DNA from: Alphaproteobacteria bacterium
GTDB taxonomy: Bacteria > Pseudomonadota > Alphaproteobacteria > Rhizobiales > Hyphomicrobiaceae
Assembly: GCA_019137195.1 (NCBI GenBank)
Contig: JAGVSR010000107.1
Span: 1 to 64,000 of the forward strand
Length of the DNA: 64,000 bases
Direction: 5' to 3'
Shown piece after piece: positions 45,237-54,197 of the stretch. Position 1 is the first letter of the stretch. Each line of letters begins with the position of its first letter. The position numbers and the translations under genes are program-made. Under the pieces are notes generated by a model. That model did no database searches. It worked only from the letters and a program-made list of their open reading frames with translations, and was not told where the DNA came from.

Positions 45237-46130
45237 ATGCGCAGCCGCTTCCTTCTCGTCTTCAACCCGACGGCCGGGCCGTCCGGGCGCTCGCTGCTCG
45301 CCAATGTCCGGGCGAGCCTCGAGAGCAAGGGGGCGAGCGTTACCCCGTACACCCCGGGCGAGACGCGCGTGCCCTCGCCGGGCGAGGTCAGGGACCGCGG
45401 GTACGAGGCCGTGATCGCTGCCGGCGGCGACGGCACGGTGCGTGAGCTTGCGCGTGCGCTCACGGGCTCCGGCATTCCCCTCGGCTACATTCCCATGGGT
45501 ACCGGCAACGTGCTGGCGCACGAGATCGGGCTTCCGCGGGGTGCAGAGCCGATCGCGAACGTGCTGATCAGCGGGCCGGTCGTAAACGTCGAGGGCGCGC
45601 GAGCCAACGGCGAGCTCATCTTTCTCATGGCCGGCGCGGGGTTCGACGGCGATGTCATACGGCAGCTCAACATCGGCTGGAAGCGGCGGGTCGGGAAGCT
45701 CGCCTATCCGGCGCCGGTCTTGCGGACGCTGACACGGCCACTACCCAAGCTCCATGTCGAAGTGGACGGGCGGCCGTTCGAGGCCAACTGGGTGGTGATC
45801 GCGAACGCCAAGCACTATGGCGGCGCGTTCGTTCTGGCGCCCGACGCCGACATGCGCAGCGGCGAGCTCACCGCCATTCTGGTCAGGGCTCCTACCAGGG
45901 CGCGGCTTCTGCAACGGCTCATCATGCTGCCTGCGGGGCGGCTGACGCGACAGCGCGACGTGATCTCGATGCGCTGCCGGCGTGCGGTGATCCGCTCGGA
46001 GCATCCGGTCGCAACCCAGGTCGACGGTGATCCGTTCGGCGTCACGCCGCTCGATGTCGAGGCGGGCGGAGCGCCGTTCCGCCTCATCGTGCCGGAGGGA
46101 TATGCGCGTCGCGAGCTCGTGAGATCATGA
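45237..46130 (+). CDS. diacylglycerol/lipid kinase family protein
   Basis: A 297-residue DAGK-catalytic-domain (YegS-like) lipid kinase. Motifs: FLLVFNPTAGPSGR at the start, the nucleotide site VIAAGGDGTVRELARAL with GGDGT, PLGYIPMGTGNVLAHEIGLP, and GAGFDGDVIRQLN. The C-terminal beta sandwich includes the conserved QVDGDPFG. It phosphorylates diacylglycerol or another lipid at the membrane; the substrate is not clear. ATG 45237 (MRSRFLLVF) is preferred to a longer GC-rich extension. It diverges from the alpha-2-macroglobulin gene. Confidence 0.9.
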   Translation: MRSRFLLVFNPTAGPSGRSLLANVRASLESKGASVTPYTPGETRVPSPGEVRDRGYEAVIAAGGDGTVRELARALTGSGIPLGYIPMGTGNVLAHEIGLPRGAEPIANVLISGPVVNVEGARANGELIFLMAGAGFDGDVIRQLNIGWKRRVGKLAYPAPVLRTLTRPLPKLHVEVDGRPFEANWVVIANAKHYGGAFVLAPDADMRSGELTAILVRAPTRARLLQRLIMLPAGRLTRQRDVISMRCRRAVIRSEHPVATQVDGDPFGVTPLDVEAGGAPFRLIVPEGYARRELVRS

Positions 46131-46326
46131 GACTGGACGCAAGTGCGTGCTGCGGCCGGGCTCCGTCTCTCGACGGGCGGCGAGCGGTGAAGCGGCGGCG
46201 AAGTGCAGCGCACGGTTGCGGTCGCGCCGAGAACCTCTGATCCGTCGTGGAGCCTCCCGCACTCGATCCCTCGCCGCAGAGGGCCGTCGCGCGGAAGGGC
46301 GACAACCACTCGCGATCTGACATTAC

Positions 46327-46359
46327 CTCAAACGAACAGGGCCGCTCACGCGGCCCTGT
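46327..46359 (-). terminator. terminator of the three-repeat protein gene
   Basis: ACAGGGCCGC (46336-46345) and GCGGCCCTGT (46350-46359) form a perfect 10-bp stem with a TCAC loop. On the minus strand TTCGTTTGAGG follows. It begins 26 bases after the minus-strand stop at 46386. The T tract is broken, but the stem is strong. Confidence 0.65.
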
Positions 46360-46385
46360 CGAGAGATCAGATCGTCGTTCCGGGG

Positions 46386-47621
46386 TCAGTGCTGGCCCCA
46401 GATCTCGACCACGGCCGGCTTGAACTCGGTGAGCGACTTGCCCGCCTTCAGCTTGCCGAGGAGGTCGAGACGCGTGCGGTACTGCGCCTTGATCTCCTTG
46501 ATGGCCGCCTTGCCGCCCTTGAACTCGAGCGGACCGTACGGCTTGTCGGGGTCGACACGCTCGCGGCCGAACTTGAAGGTTTCGTTCGGTCCCGAGAAGA
46601 ACGCAACGTCGAGCTTGGTGAGCGTAATCGGGCTCTCCTTGACGACGACGCGCAGGCGGCGGAAGCCACCCTCGTTCTTGCCGATCGAGATGGCATCGGT
46701 GTCGTAGCCGACGACATCGGCCGTCTGGGCACCGAGCAGCACCCACCCGTCGTTGTACTTCTTGCCCTCGCCGTTGGGGCCGAGCCAGCCGGCGGCGTAC
46801 TGGCCGGAGACCTCGACGCGTGCCTGGCCCTTGAAGTCGGGCTTGGAGCGGTAGTTAAGGCGGATTTCCTTGATGAACTTGTCGCCCTTGACGTTGAGCC
46901 ACTTGGTGCGGCTGTTGGCCGGGATGTCGGCGTCGATGGCGATGTCCTCGGTCTCGCCGTCGATGTAGGTGACCTTGACCGAGTTGATATGCACGTCGTT
47001 CTTGAGGACGCGCATGCGGACGCGGTCGAATTTGCCGACATTACCGCCGACCTTCAGCACGTCGGTATCGACGACGAAGCCGACGTCCTGATAGCCGAAC
47101 ATGACATCGAAGCCGTCGTAGGTGCCGGGCGCCGAGGTGTCGGGCGTCGGGCTGGTCGGACCGGCGACGATGTCGGACGGCGGCGTCGGCTGCGCGGCGA
47201 CCGGCTTGGAACGCTCCATCTTGGCACCGGACTTGGTCTGGATGCCGAGCACCTCGAGCGTGCCGTCGCCCTTGGTCGCTTTCCAGGTCACCGTGACGGT
47301 GTTGATGAAGCGGTCACCCTTCTGATCGATCGGACGGCTGCGCTCGCCCTCCTTCATGTCGATCTGGCGATCCTCATTGTGCGAGGTGCCGTTGTCGTAG
47401 GCGATCTTGACCTCGGAAAGATCGATCAAGCCCTTCTTCGAGCGGACGCGAATGCCTTCAAAGGCACCCTTCGCCTTGCTGACGTCGATCGAGACGGTGC
47501 CGCCCTTGCTGAGGTCGAGCTTCTCGGTCGCAATCGAGACCAAGTTCTCAGCCGCGGCGGCAACCGAAACGGCGCCAGCCGCCAGCATGGCGAGACCCGC
47601 CAGTACGAGCCTGCGGAACAT
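46386..47621 (-). CDS. secreted protein with three tandem DUF2541-like repeats
   Basis: A 411-residue exported protein; signal peptide MFRRLVLAGLAMLAAGAVSVAAAA. The mature part holds three related beta domains at about 28-110, 178-258 and 285-395. Each has the pattern 'D-x-(hydrophobic)-(10)-F-x-x-(I/V)-R-(V/M)-...-V-x-(I/V)-x-Y-...-G-D-(K/R)-F-I-x-x-(I/V)'. Examples are GAFEGIRVRSKKGLIDLSEV, GKFDRVRMRVLKNDVHINSV and GGFRRLRVVVKESPITLTKL. This resembles DUF2541 as I know it; function unknown. A Pro/Thr linker (140-165) separates repeats 1 and 2. GGGGAG precedes the ATG, and an inverted repeat lies upstream. Confidence 0.75.
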   Translation of the reverse strand: MFRRLVLAGLAMLAAGAVSVAAAAENLVSIATEKLDLSKGGTVSIDVSKAKGAFEGIRVRSKKGLIDLSEVKIAYDNGTSHNEDRQIDMKEGERSRPIDQKGDRFINTVTVTWKATKGDGTLEVLGIQTKSGAKMERSKPVAAQPTPPSDIVAGPTSPTPDTSAPGTYDGFDVMFGYQDVGFVVDTDVLKVGGNVGKFDRVRMRVLKNDVHINSVKVTYIDGETEDIAIDADIPANSRTKWLNVKGDKFIKEIRLNYRSKPDFKGQARVEVSGQYAAGWLGPNGEGKKYNDGWVLLGAQTADVVGYDTDAISIGKNEGGFRRLRVVVKESPITLTKLDVAFFSGPNETFKFGRERVDPDKPYGPLEFKGGKAAIKEIKAQYRTRLDLLGKLKAGKSLTEFKPAVVEIWGQH

Positions 47622-47644
47622 GTAAGAACTCCCCTGTTGATCAC

Positions 47645-47660
47645 TGAAGTCGTCACTTCA
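47645..47660. promoter_or_regulatory. inverted repeat upstream of the three-repeat protein gene
   Basis: TGAAGT-cgtc-ACTTCA, a 16-base near palindrome, lies 24-39 bases before the ATG at 47621. The position suits an operator or a leader hairpin. No regulator is known. Confidence 0.35.
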
Positions 47661-47885
47661 CCCGATGACTTACTCCACACTTAACGCCAAAAAAAGACTG
47701 CCGGCGAGTCCAAACAGAATCGCTCGTCCGAATGCCGATGCTTTTCGGCAACAGGCTTGGCGACTTCTCTGTTCTCGCGCAAAATCAATGCATTAAACCC
47801 TCGCTTGCGGTCCCGATTGCGTCCGTTTCGAGCGCCAACTAGCTTGGCGGACGAACCCCGAAACCGACGCAAGGTGGTGACGGCG

Positions 47886-49280
47886 ATGGCCGCCGGAAAA
47901 ACGAACATCGCTCAGTCTCTGGAAGCGCTCCTGCCCGGCCGCGTGTCGATGGCCGAGGCCGTGCTGCGGCAGCACGCGAACACCCTGACCTGGATCGCCT
48001 CGGAGCTACCGGACGTGGTCGTATGGCCGGAGACCGAGGCAGAGGTGCAGGCCGTCGTGCGTCTTGCCGCCGAGAGCGGCGTCCCGGTGGTGGCGTTCGG
48101 GGCCGGCACCTCCCTCGAAGGGCACGTGAACGCGGCCAGGGGCGGCATCTCGCTCGACCTCTCTCATATGAACCGCATCCTCGCCGTCCACGCCGAGGAC
48201 CTCGATGCCGAGGTCGAGGCCGGTGTCACGCGCGAGATGCTCAATCAGTTCCTGCGCGATACGGGTCTTTTCTTCGCCGTCGATCCCGGCGCCGGGCAAG
48301 CGACCATCGGCGGCATGGCCGCGACGCGGGCCTCGGGCACCAACACCATCCGCTACGGCACGATGCGCGACAACGTGCTGTCGGTCACCGCGGTCATGGC
48401 CGACGGCTCGCTCGTCAGCACGGGCGAGCGGGCGCGGAAATCGGCGGCGGGCTACGATCTGACTCGCCTTCTCGTCGGCTCGGAAGGGACGCTCGGCATC
48501 ATCACGCGGCTTCGGGTGCGGCTCCATGCAGTGCCACCGTCGGTGGTCGCGGCGGTGGCGCCTTTCGAGACACTCGAGGGCGCGGCTCGGGCGGTGATCG
48601 AGGCGATCCAATTGGGGCTGTCGCTCGCGCGCATCGAGCTTCTGGACGAGCTCATGATCGGGGCTGTCAACCGGCACGCGCAACTCTCGCTTTCCGAGAC
48701 GCCGACGCTATTCCTCGAGTTCCACGGCACCGAGGGAGCTACACGCGACGCCACGGACACGTTTGCCGAGATCGCGGGCCGGCACGGCGGGCGCGGTTTC
48801 GAATGGGCGGCGCGCGAGGAGGACCGGCGGCGTCTGTGGCGGGCGCGGCACGACGCGTTCTGGGCCGTGCGCGAGGCCTGGCCCGGGATGGACGTCATCG
48901 TCACCGACGCGTGCGTTCCGATCTCCCGGCTTGCCGACTGCATCCTCGAGACCGAGGCGGACTTCCGGGACTGCGGCATTACGGCGCCGATCGTAGGGCA
49001 CGTCGGCGACGGAAACTTCCACGCCATTGCAATTGCCGATTGCTCCGATGCGAGGCAACTCGCAACTGTCAAAGGTCTCGCCGAGCGGCTCGCGCGGCGC
49101 GCGATCGGCATGGGTGGCACCTCGACCGGCGAGCACGGGATCGGCGAGGGCAAGCTCGGCCTTCTCGACCTCGAGCTCGGCGCAGGCGCCGAGATCATGC
49201 GCCGAATCAAGCAGGCGCTCGATCCCAAAGGCATCCTCAATCCCGGCAAGATCGGAAGCCCGCGTGGGTCCGATGCCTGA
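47886..49280 (+). CDS. FAD-linked 2-hydroxyacid oxidase (GlcD/D-lactate dehydrogenase family)
   Basis: A 464-residue flavoprotein of the FAD_binding_4 plus FAD-oxidase C type, like D-lactate dehydrogenase (cytochrome) or glycolate oxidase subunit GlcD. Seen are the FAD site PVVAFGAGTSLEGHVNAARG, AGQATIGGMAATRASGTNTI, AAGYDLTRLLVGSEGTLGII, and the C-terminal GHVGDGNFHAIA and TSTGEHGIGEGKLG with metal/substrate His residues. ATG 47886 has AAGGTGG nine bases before it and avoids an N-terminal extension. No glcE or glcF partner is adjacent, which favours the single-subunit D-lactate dehydrogenase. Confidence 0.9.
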   Translation: MAAGKTNIAQSLEALLPGRVSMAEAVLRQHANTLTWIASELPDVVVWPETEAEVQAVVRLAAESGVPVVAFGAGTSLEGHVNAARGGISLDLSHMNRILAVHAEDLDAEVEAGVTREMLNQFLRDTGLFFAVDPGAGQATIGGMAATRASGTNTIRYGTMRDNVLSVTAVMADGSLVSTGERARKSAAGYDLTRLLVGSEGTLGIITRLRVRLHAVPPSVVAAVAPFETLEGAARAVIEAIQLGLSLARIELLDELMIGAVNRHAQLSLSETPTLFLEFHGTEGATRDATDTFAEIAGRHGGRGFEWAAREEDRRRLWRARHDAFWAVREAWPGMDVIVTDACVPISRLADCILETEADFRDCGITAPIVGHVGDGNFHAIAIADCSDARQLATVKGLAERLARRAIGMGGTSTGEHGIGEGKLGLLDLELGAGAEIMRRIKQALDPKGILNPGKIGSPRGSDA

Positions 49281-49458
49281 CGGCTCCGTCTTGCTCGACA
49301 CTGTCCGGCGGGGGGCAGTCCCCGGCCCGTGACGGGCGCGGCCGATCAAGGCTCGCGGCAGCCGTTTCCAGCATATGACCACGTGTCCCGGTACGGCGCA
49401 TCCGTTACTGGATGATGCACCCTCTCGGGCCGAGGCCGCGACGTCAAAGCGACGAAAC

Positions 49459-49487
49459 TTGTCTCAAATTTCACGATACCTTCTAAG
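49459..49487 (+). promoter_or_regulatory. candidate promoter of the RTX operon
   Basis: TTGTCT (49459-49464) and TCTAAG (49482-49487) are 17 bases apart in a locally AT-rich stretch, with four of six matches in each box. They lie about 70 bases before the RTX start. Confidence 0.4.
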
Positions 49488-49553
49488 CGTTTCTGAGCAA
49501 ATCTGACCGTAAGGTGCCGTCCGTCGATGAAAGCAAGACGGACGGACGGGGAT

Positions 49554-52343
49554 ATGGCGTCGATCGCAGGCACATCACTGAACGACACGCTCGCGGGCGG
49601 GGCGGAATCAGACGTCATCGACGGCGGCGAGGGCAACGATAGCCTCAGCGGCGCGGCCGGCAGCGACACGATCTCGGGCGGACTGGGCCGCGACACGCTG
49701 GTCGGCGGTGAGGGCAACGATGTCCTCAACGGTGGCGCCGACAACGATTTCCTCAACGGCGGCGCGGGGAACGACGTCCTCTACGGCGAGGACGGAAACG
49801 ACGGGATCTACGGCGGCGGCGGCAACGACACGATCGATGGCGGGGCTGGCAGCGACAATCTGTGGGGCGACGGCGGCAACGATCTCATGTCGGGCGGTGA
49901 CGGCGCGGATAAGCTCACCGGCGGTACCGGCAACGACACCATCGACGGCGGCGCAGGCGCCGACGTCATCAACGGAGAGGCCGGCAACGATACCATCATC
50001 GTGCGCCTCGGCGATTCCGGAGACGTCATCAGCGGCGGTGCGGGCATCGATCGCGTCGTGCTCGAGCTCGCTTCGAGCCAGCTCGACAACGCGCTTGGCG
50101 CCGAGTTCGTCGCATTTCAGGCGTGGATGACGAGCCTCCTCGATGAGGCCGGCGGAGACATCGGCGTGCTCAGCAGCGCGACGACGGGTCCCACGTTCAC
50201 ATTCACCTCACTCGGGCTCACGCTCGGAACGTTCGAGGATATCGCCGTAACCGTCGATGGCCAAGCCGTGTCCGTCGCCTCGCTCGCCGTCACGGCGCCG
50301 GAGGTGGAGGCATTCACGAGCCTTACCACGGACGAGGACGAGGCTGTGGCGAGTGAAGTCGCCGCGACCGATGCCGACGGGAGTGTGCTCAGCTGGAGCC
50401 TGCTCGGCGCTCCGGCGCACGGGACGCTCGAGCTCGACCCGGCAACGGGCCATTACGTGTACACGCCGTCGGCCAACTACAATGGAGCTGACCAGTTCGT
50501 CGTGCGCGTTACCGACGACCAGGGCCACACTGCCGACCAGACGGTCGACGTGACGGTCGTGTCGGTCAACAATGCGCCGCTCGCGGCGGCGACGGCGAGC
50601 CTTTCTGCCACCGAAGACGTGGCGGCGAGCGGTCAGGCGACCGCGACGGACGCCGACGGAGACAGCTTGACGTGGAGCCTCGCGTCCGGTCCCGCCAACG
50701 GTACGCTCAGCCTCGATGCGGCGACCGGTGCCTACACCTACGTCGCCAGCGCCAACTACAGCGGCGCCGACCAGTTCACGCTCCGTGTGTCGGACGGTCG
50801 CGGCGGCTTCGCCGATCAGCTCGTCTCGGTCGCGGTTGCCGCAGTTGCCGATGCGCCCTCGCTTGCGACCAGCGACGTCAGCGTCTCGGCAACGAAGACC
50901 TTTACCGGCACCAGCGGCAACGACACGCTCACCGGCACCGATGGTAGCGATGTCATCAACGGCGGCGCAGGTAACGACCTTCTTCGCGGCGACGGCGGCG
51001 CCGCCACCTATCAGATCGCACTCGCAATCGAGGCGTCGCTGGCCGATCTGGACGGCTCGGAGAGCCTGTCGATCACCATTCGCGGTGTTCCTGCGGCGGC
51101 CACGTTGTCGGCTGGCGTGCGGAACGCCGACGGGTCGTGGTCGCTCACCGCAGCTCAGCTCGCGGGGCTCACGCTCACGGCGACGGGTGCGGCCGATCTC
51201 GATCTCGACGTGACGGCGGCGGCGACCGAGCTCTCCGGCGGCACGGCATCGGTCACTGAAACGCTGAGGGTGACGTTCGTACAGGCTACCGGCGGCGACA
51301 CCATCGATGGCGGCGCAGGAAACGACACCATCTACGGCGGCGCCGGCCGCAACACGCTCATCGACGGCTCCGGCAACGACAAGGTCTACGGCCAGGGCGG
51401 CGACGACACCTTCGTCGCCGGAACGGGCAACGACACGCTCGACGGTGGGGCGGGCTTCGACACGCTCGACATGTCGTGGGCCACGTCGGCGGTCACCGTG
51501 AACCTCGCCTCGGGCTATGCCTCGGGCGGACTTGGCAGCGACAGCGTCCTCAACTTCGAGGGCATCATCGGCTCGAGCTACGCCGACACTCTTACCGGCA
51601 ACTCGGTCGCCAGCCTTATCTCGGCGGGTGCCGGCAACGACAAAGTCTACGGCAACGGCGGCGACGACACGCTCGTCGGCGGGTCTGGCAACGACACCAT
51701 CAGCGGCGGCGACGGCAACGACCGTATCGAGGACGGCCTCGGCAACGACGACGTTTCCGGCGGAGCGGGCAACGACACCTTCATCGCCGGCTCAGGCGTC
51801 AACAAATACTCGGGCGGCTCCGGCACGGACACGCTCGACTATGGGGCCGCGACGCAGGCGATCTCGGTCAACGTCGGCAAAGGCACGATCGTCGGCTGGG
51901 ACGACGACACGTTTTCGAGCGTCGAGGTGTTCATCGGCACGTCGTTCGACGACCGGTTCTACGGCGGCAGCTCGGCAAATACGTTCGTCGGCGGGGCGGG
52001 CAACGACTTCTTCCAGGGCCTCGGCGGCGCCGACCGCTTCACCGGCGGAACGGGCAACGACACGTTCTTCTGGACGCTCAAGGACATCCGCGGCGGCAGC
52101 ACGAGAAGCTCCGGCGGAGACCATATCAGCGACTTCTCTGCCGGCGACGTGCTCGACCTCACCGAGTTCACGCGAGGGCTCAGCGGTTCGGCCCTGCTCG
52201 CCGTCCTCAAGGTCACCGACATTGCGGGTGGCAGTGTCGTCGCGATCAAGTCGGGCAACACGTTCTACGACGTGGCGACGCTCGACGGCATTCACGGCGT
52301 GACGGTGGCGTCGCTTCTTGCCGACGGCGCGATCCTCGTCTGA
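49554..52343 (+). CDS. RTX calcium-binding protein with cadherin-like domains
   Basis: A 929-residue acidic protein without an N-terminal signal, as expected for a type I secretion substrate. Residues about 5-145 hold some 15 nonapeptide RTX repeats (GGAGNDVLYG, GGTGNDTIDG type). Two cadherin-like repeats follow at about 252-436 (ATDADGDSLTWSL, ADQFTLRVSD). A short RTX block precedes a VCBS-like domain (about 483-577, AGVRNADGSWSLTAAQLAGL). More RTX blocks run to about 840. The C-terminus (DVLDLTEFTRGL to ADGAILV) resembles the type I secretion signal region. No protease or lipase motif is seen, so an adhesin or matrix role is likely (inference). ATG 49527 is an alternative start. It heads the locus with ABC, HlyD and lyase. 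Confidence 0.9.
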   Translation: MASIAGTSLNDTLAGGAESDVIDGGEGNDSLSGAAGSDTISGGLGRDTLVGGEGNDVLNGGADNDFLNGGAGNDVLYGEDGNDGIYGGGGNDTIDGGAGSDNLWGDGGNDLMSGGDGADKLTGGTGNDTIDGGAGADVINGEAGNDTIIVRLGDSGDVISGGAGIDRVVLELASSQLDNALGAEFVAFQAWMTSLLDEAGGDIGVLSSATTGPTFTFTSLGLTLGTFEDIAVTVDGQAVSVASLAVTAPEVEAFTSLTTDEDEAVASEVAATDADGSVLSWSLLGAPAHGTLELDPATGHYVYTPSANYNGADQFVVRVTDDQGHTADQTVDVTVVSVNNAPLAAATASLSATEDVAASGQATATDADGDSLTWSLASGPANGTLSLDAATGAYTYVASANYSGADQFTLRVSDGRGGFADQLVSVAVAAVADAPSLATSDVSVSATKTFTGTSGNDTLTGTDGSDVINGGAGNDLLRGDGGAATYQIALAIEASLADLDGSESLSITIRGVPAAATLSAGVRNADGSWSLTAAQLAGLTLTATGAADLDLDVTAAATELSGGTASVTETLRVTFVQATGGDTIDGGAGNDTIYGGAGRNTLIDGSGNDKVYGQGGDDTFVAGTGNDTLDGGAGFDTLDMSWATSAVTVNLASGYASGGLGSDSVLNFEGIIGSSYADTLTGNSVASLISAGAGNDKVYGNGGDDTLVGGSGNDTISGGDGNDRIEDGLGNDDVSGGAGNDTFIAGSGVNKYSGGSGTDTLDYGAATQAISVNVGKGTIVGWDDDTFSSVEVFIGTSFDDRFYGGSSANTFVGGAGNDFFQGLGGADRFTGGTGNDTFFWTLKDIRGGSTRSSGGDHISDFSAGDVLDLTEFTRGLSGSALLAVLKVTDIAGGSVVAIKSGNTFYDVATLDGIHGVTVASLLADGAILV

Positions 52344-52525
52344 GCGGCGTCCGGTGGGCTCCCGGGCGCAGCGATCGCTCGGGTAAGCGAGTGGGCGTTA
52401 ACGAGGCGTGAAGCGCGGGCGCATTGTGCTCAGCCAACGCTTAACCTCTTGGCTCTATTGTTTCGTGCGGACACGGCCTCGCGTCGGAGGCCGGCCCGGC
52501 GTTGTCGTGTCACGAGGCAGTTGTC

Positions 52526-54181
52526 ATGCGTACCGCGAAGCGAATGCTGAACGAGGCCCGCCGCGCACTTCTTGCGGCCGCGGCCCTCAGCGCGGTGAGC
52601 GCAGTCCTCCTCTTGGCGCTACCACTCTACGCCTTTCTTCTCGTCGAAGCCGGCGACCTGTCGGGCGGCCTCGAGGCCCGGCTTCTGACGGCGGGTCTCG
52701 CGGCGGGAGCTCTCATCGCGGCGCTGGTCATGATCGCGGCGCGGGATCTCGTGCTCGTGCGGGCGGGCGTATGGCTGTCGCACTGGCTCGGGCAGCACGT
52801 GCTCGACAACGGGCTCAGGCGCGCCATTCCTGCGGAGGAACTGAGGCGTCAGGCCGAGGCCGGCGAGGCGGTCGGCGACATGCTGGCGGGGCCGGCTGCA
52901 CGTGCGCTGACCAGCTGCATCGCGGTTCCCATTTTTCTCGCGCCGCTCGGTGCAATCTCGACACTTCTTCTGCTCGTTGCCCCCATGGGCGCCGGACTGA
53001 TGGTGCTTGCAATGGCGCGCCTCGGCACGTCCGGCTCCGGTCGGGCCCACTCTGCAGCGACCTCCTTTGGCGAGGCAGCCTTGCTGCGGGCGTCGACGAT
53101 CCCAGGGCTGGCGCAGTCTGCCGGTGTGCAGTGGGAGCGGCACAACCGGCATCGGGTCGCCCTACGCTACGCGGATGCCTCGAGGACGGCGCGACGCTGG
53201 AGCCTGGTCGTCAGCATCGGGGTGCTGACGCTGGTGGCCGGGGCCGGGACCGCGGCCTGGCTCCAGGCGAGCGGTGCAACGACCAGCGGACAGACGGCAG
53301 CGGCGATCATGCTGACGGCGATGGCGCTCGGCGCTCTTCTGCGCTTTGCCGCCGAGATGCCAGCACTGCTGAACGCACGCCAGGCATGGCGGACGATCGA
53401 GGCGTTGCCGCCGCAGGCGGCGCTCCTCAAGTGCGCGACGGGCCGCGTCGCGGTTCCCCAGGGTGCGCTCGTGCTCGAGGGCGTGAGCGTCGTCCACGAC
53501 GGACGTAGCACGCCATCGCTCGACGGCATCGACCTTACCTGCCGGAGCGGCGAGTGCATTGCCGTCACGGGAGCGGCTGGGTCGGGGAAGTCGACGCTGG
53601 CGGCGGTGGCGGCCGGCGCACTGCAACCGACCCAGGGCACCGTCACCATTGACGGCATCGCCGTGACGACCTGGCAGCGGGCGCCGGAGGCGGCGCCTAT
53701 CGGCTACTATTCGGACGACCCGCATCTGGTTGCGGGCAGCGTCCGGCAGAACATCGCAGGCTTTGCGTCCAATGACGCCGGAACAGCTGAGGACGCCGCG
53801 GCGCAGGCCGGAGTCGGCGCGCTTCTCATGGCCCTGCCGAAGGGTTTCGATACCCAGGTCGGGTCGGGTGGCGAGGGCCTGTCCTGCCGCGAGCGCCGCG
53901 CGGTGGCGCTCGCGCGCGCCTGCTACGGCGCACGCGCATTCATCGTTCTCGACGAGCCGGAGCATGGGCTCGACGCCGTGCTCCTGCAGGCGTTCGAGGA
54001 GGTGCTGCTCGGACTTGTTGCGGGCGGAACCGGTGTCATCATGATCACGCGCAATCCGGCACTCATCGATCTTGCCGACCGCGTGGTCGCGCTCGACGGC
54101 GGGCGAGCGCACGACGTCGCGCGCTGGCATCGCCCCGTGCGGCGAGGGCCGGCCGCGGACGCGGCTGTTGCGGCAGCGTAA
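52526..54181 (+). CDS. type I secretion ABC transporter-like protein with altered catalytic motifs (locus 2)
   Basis: A 551-residue PrtD-type exporter subunit, membrane part about 10-300, ATPase part 325-530. Walker A GAAGSGKST (349-357) and Walker B FIVLDEPEHGLD (472-483) are intact. Other essential motifs are not. The Q-loop reads GYYSDDPHL (no Gln), the signature reads LSCRE (452-456) instead of LSGGQ, and the H-loop reads MITRNPA with Arg for His. ATP may be bound but poorly or asymmetrically hydrolysed. It could pair with an intact ABC such as locus 1, or act as a gating subunit (inference). GAGG lies ten bases before the ATG. The HlyD gene starts 16 bases after its stop. Confidence 0.85.
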   Translation: MRTAKRMLNEARRALLAAAALSAVSAVLLLALPLYAFLLVEAGDLSGGLEARLLTAGLAAGALIAALVMIAARDLVLVRAGVWLSHWLGQHVLDNGLRRAIPAEELRRQAEAGEAVGDMLAGPAARALTSCIAVPIFLAPLGAISTLLLLVAPMGAGLMVLAMARLGTSGSGRAHSAATSFGEAALLRASTIPGLAQSAGVQWERHNRHRVALRYADASRTARRWSLVVSIGVLTLVAGAGTAAWLQASGATTSGQTAAAIMLTAMALGALLRFAAEMPALLNARQAWRTIEALPPQAALLKCATGRVAVPQGALVLEGVSVVHDGRSTPSLDGIDLTCRSGECIAVTGAAGSGKSTLAAVAAGALQPTQGTVTIDGIAVTTWQRAPEAAPIGYYSDDPHLVAGSVRQNIAGFASNDAGTAEDAAAQAGVGALLMALPKGFDTQVGSGGEGLSCRERRAVALARACYGARAFIVLDEPEHGLDAVLLQAFEEVLLGLVAGGTGVIMITRNPALIDLADRVVALDGGRAHDVARWHRPVRRGPAADAAVAAA

Positions 54182-54197
54182 CGGATCAGGAGATTGC

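Noticed and set aside
39623-45445. Very long plus-strand open frames (over 1000 and over 850 codons) opposite the alpha-2-macroglobulin gene
   Set aside because: They are antisense to a gene with clear domains and an intact thioester. Their products are Arg/Gly/Asp/Val-rich with no family features. High GC makes such open shadows common.
49600-52080. Dense tandem repeats that could suggest a CRISPR or minisatellite
   Set aside because: The 27-base periodicity is explained by RTX nonapeptides in a long reading frame. Units vary, and there are no spacers.
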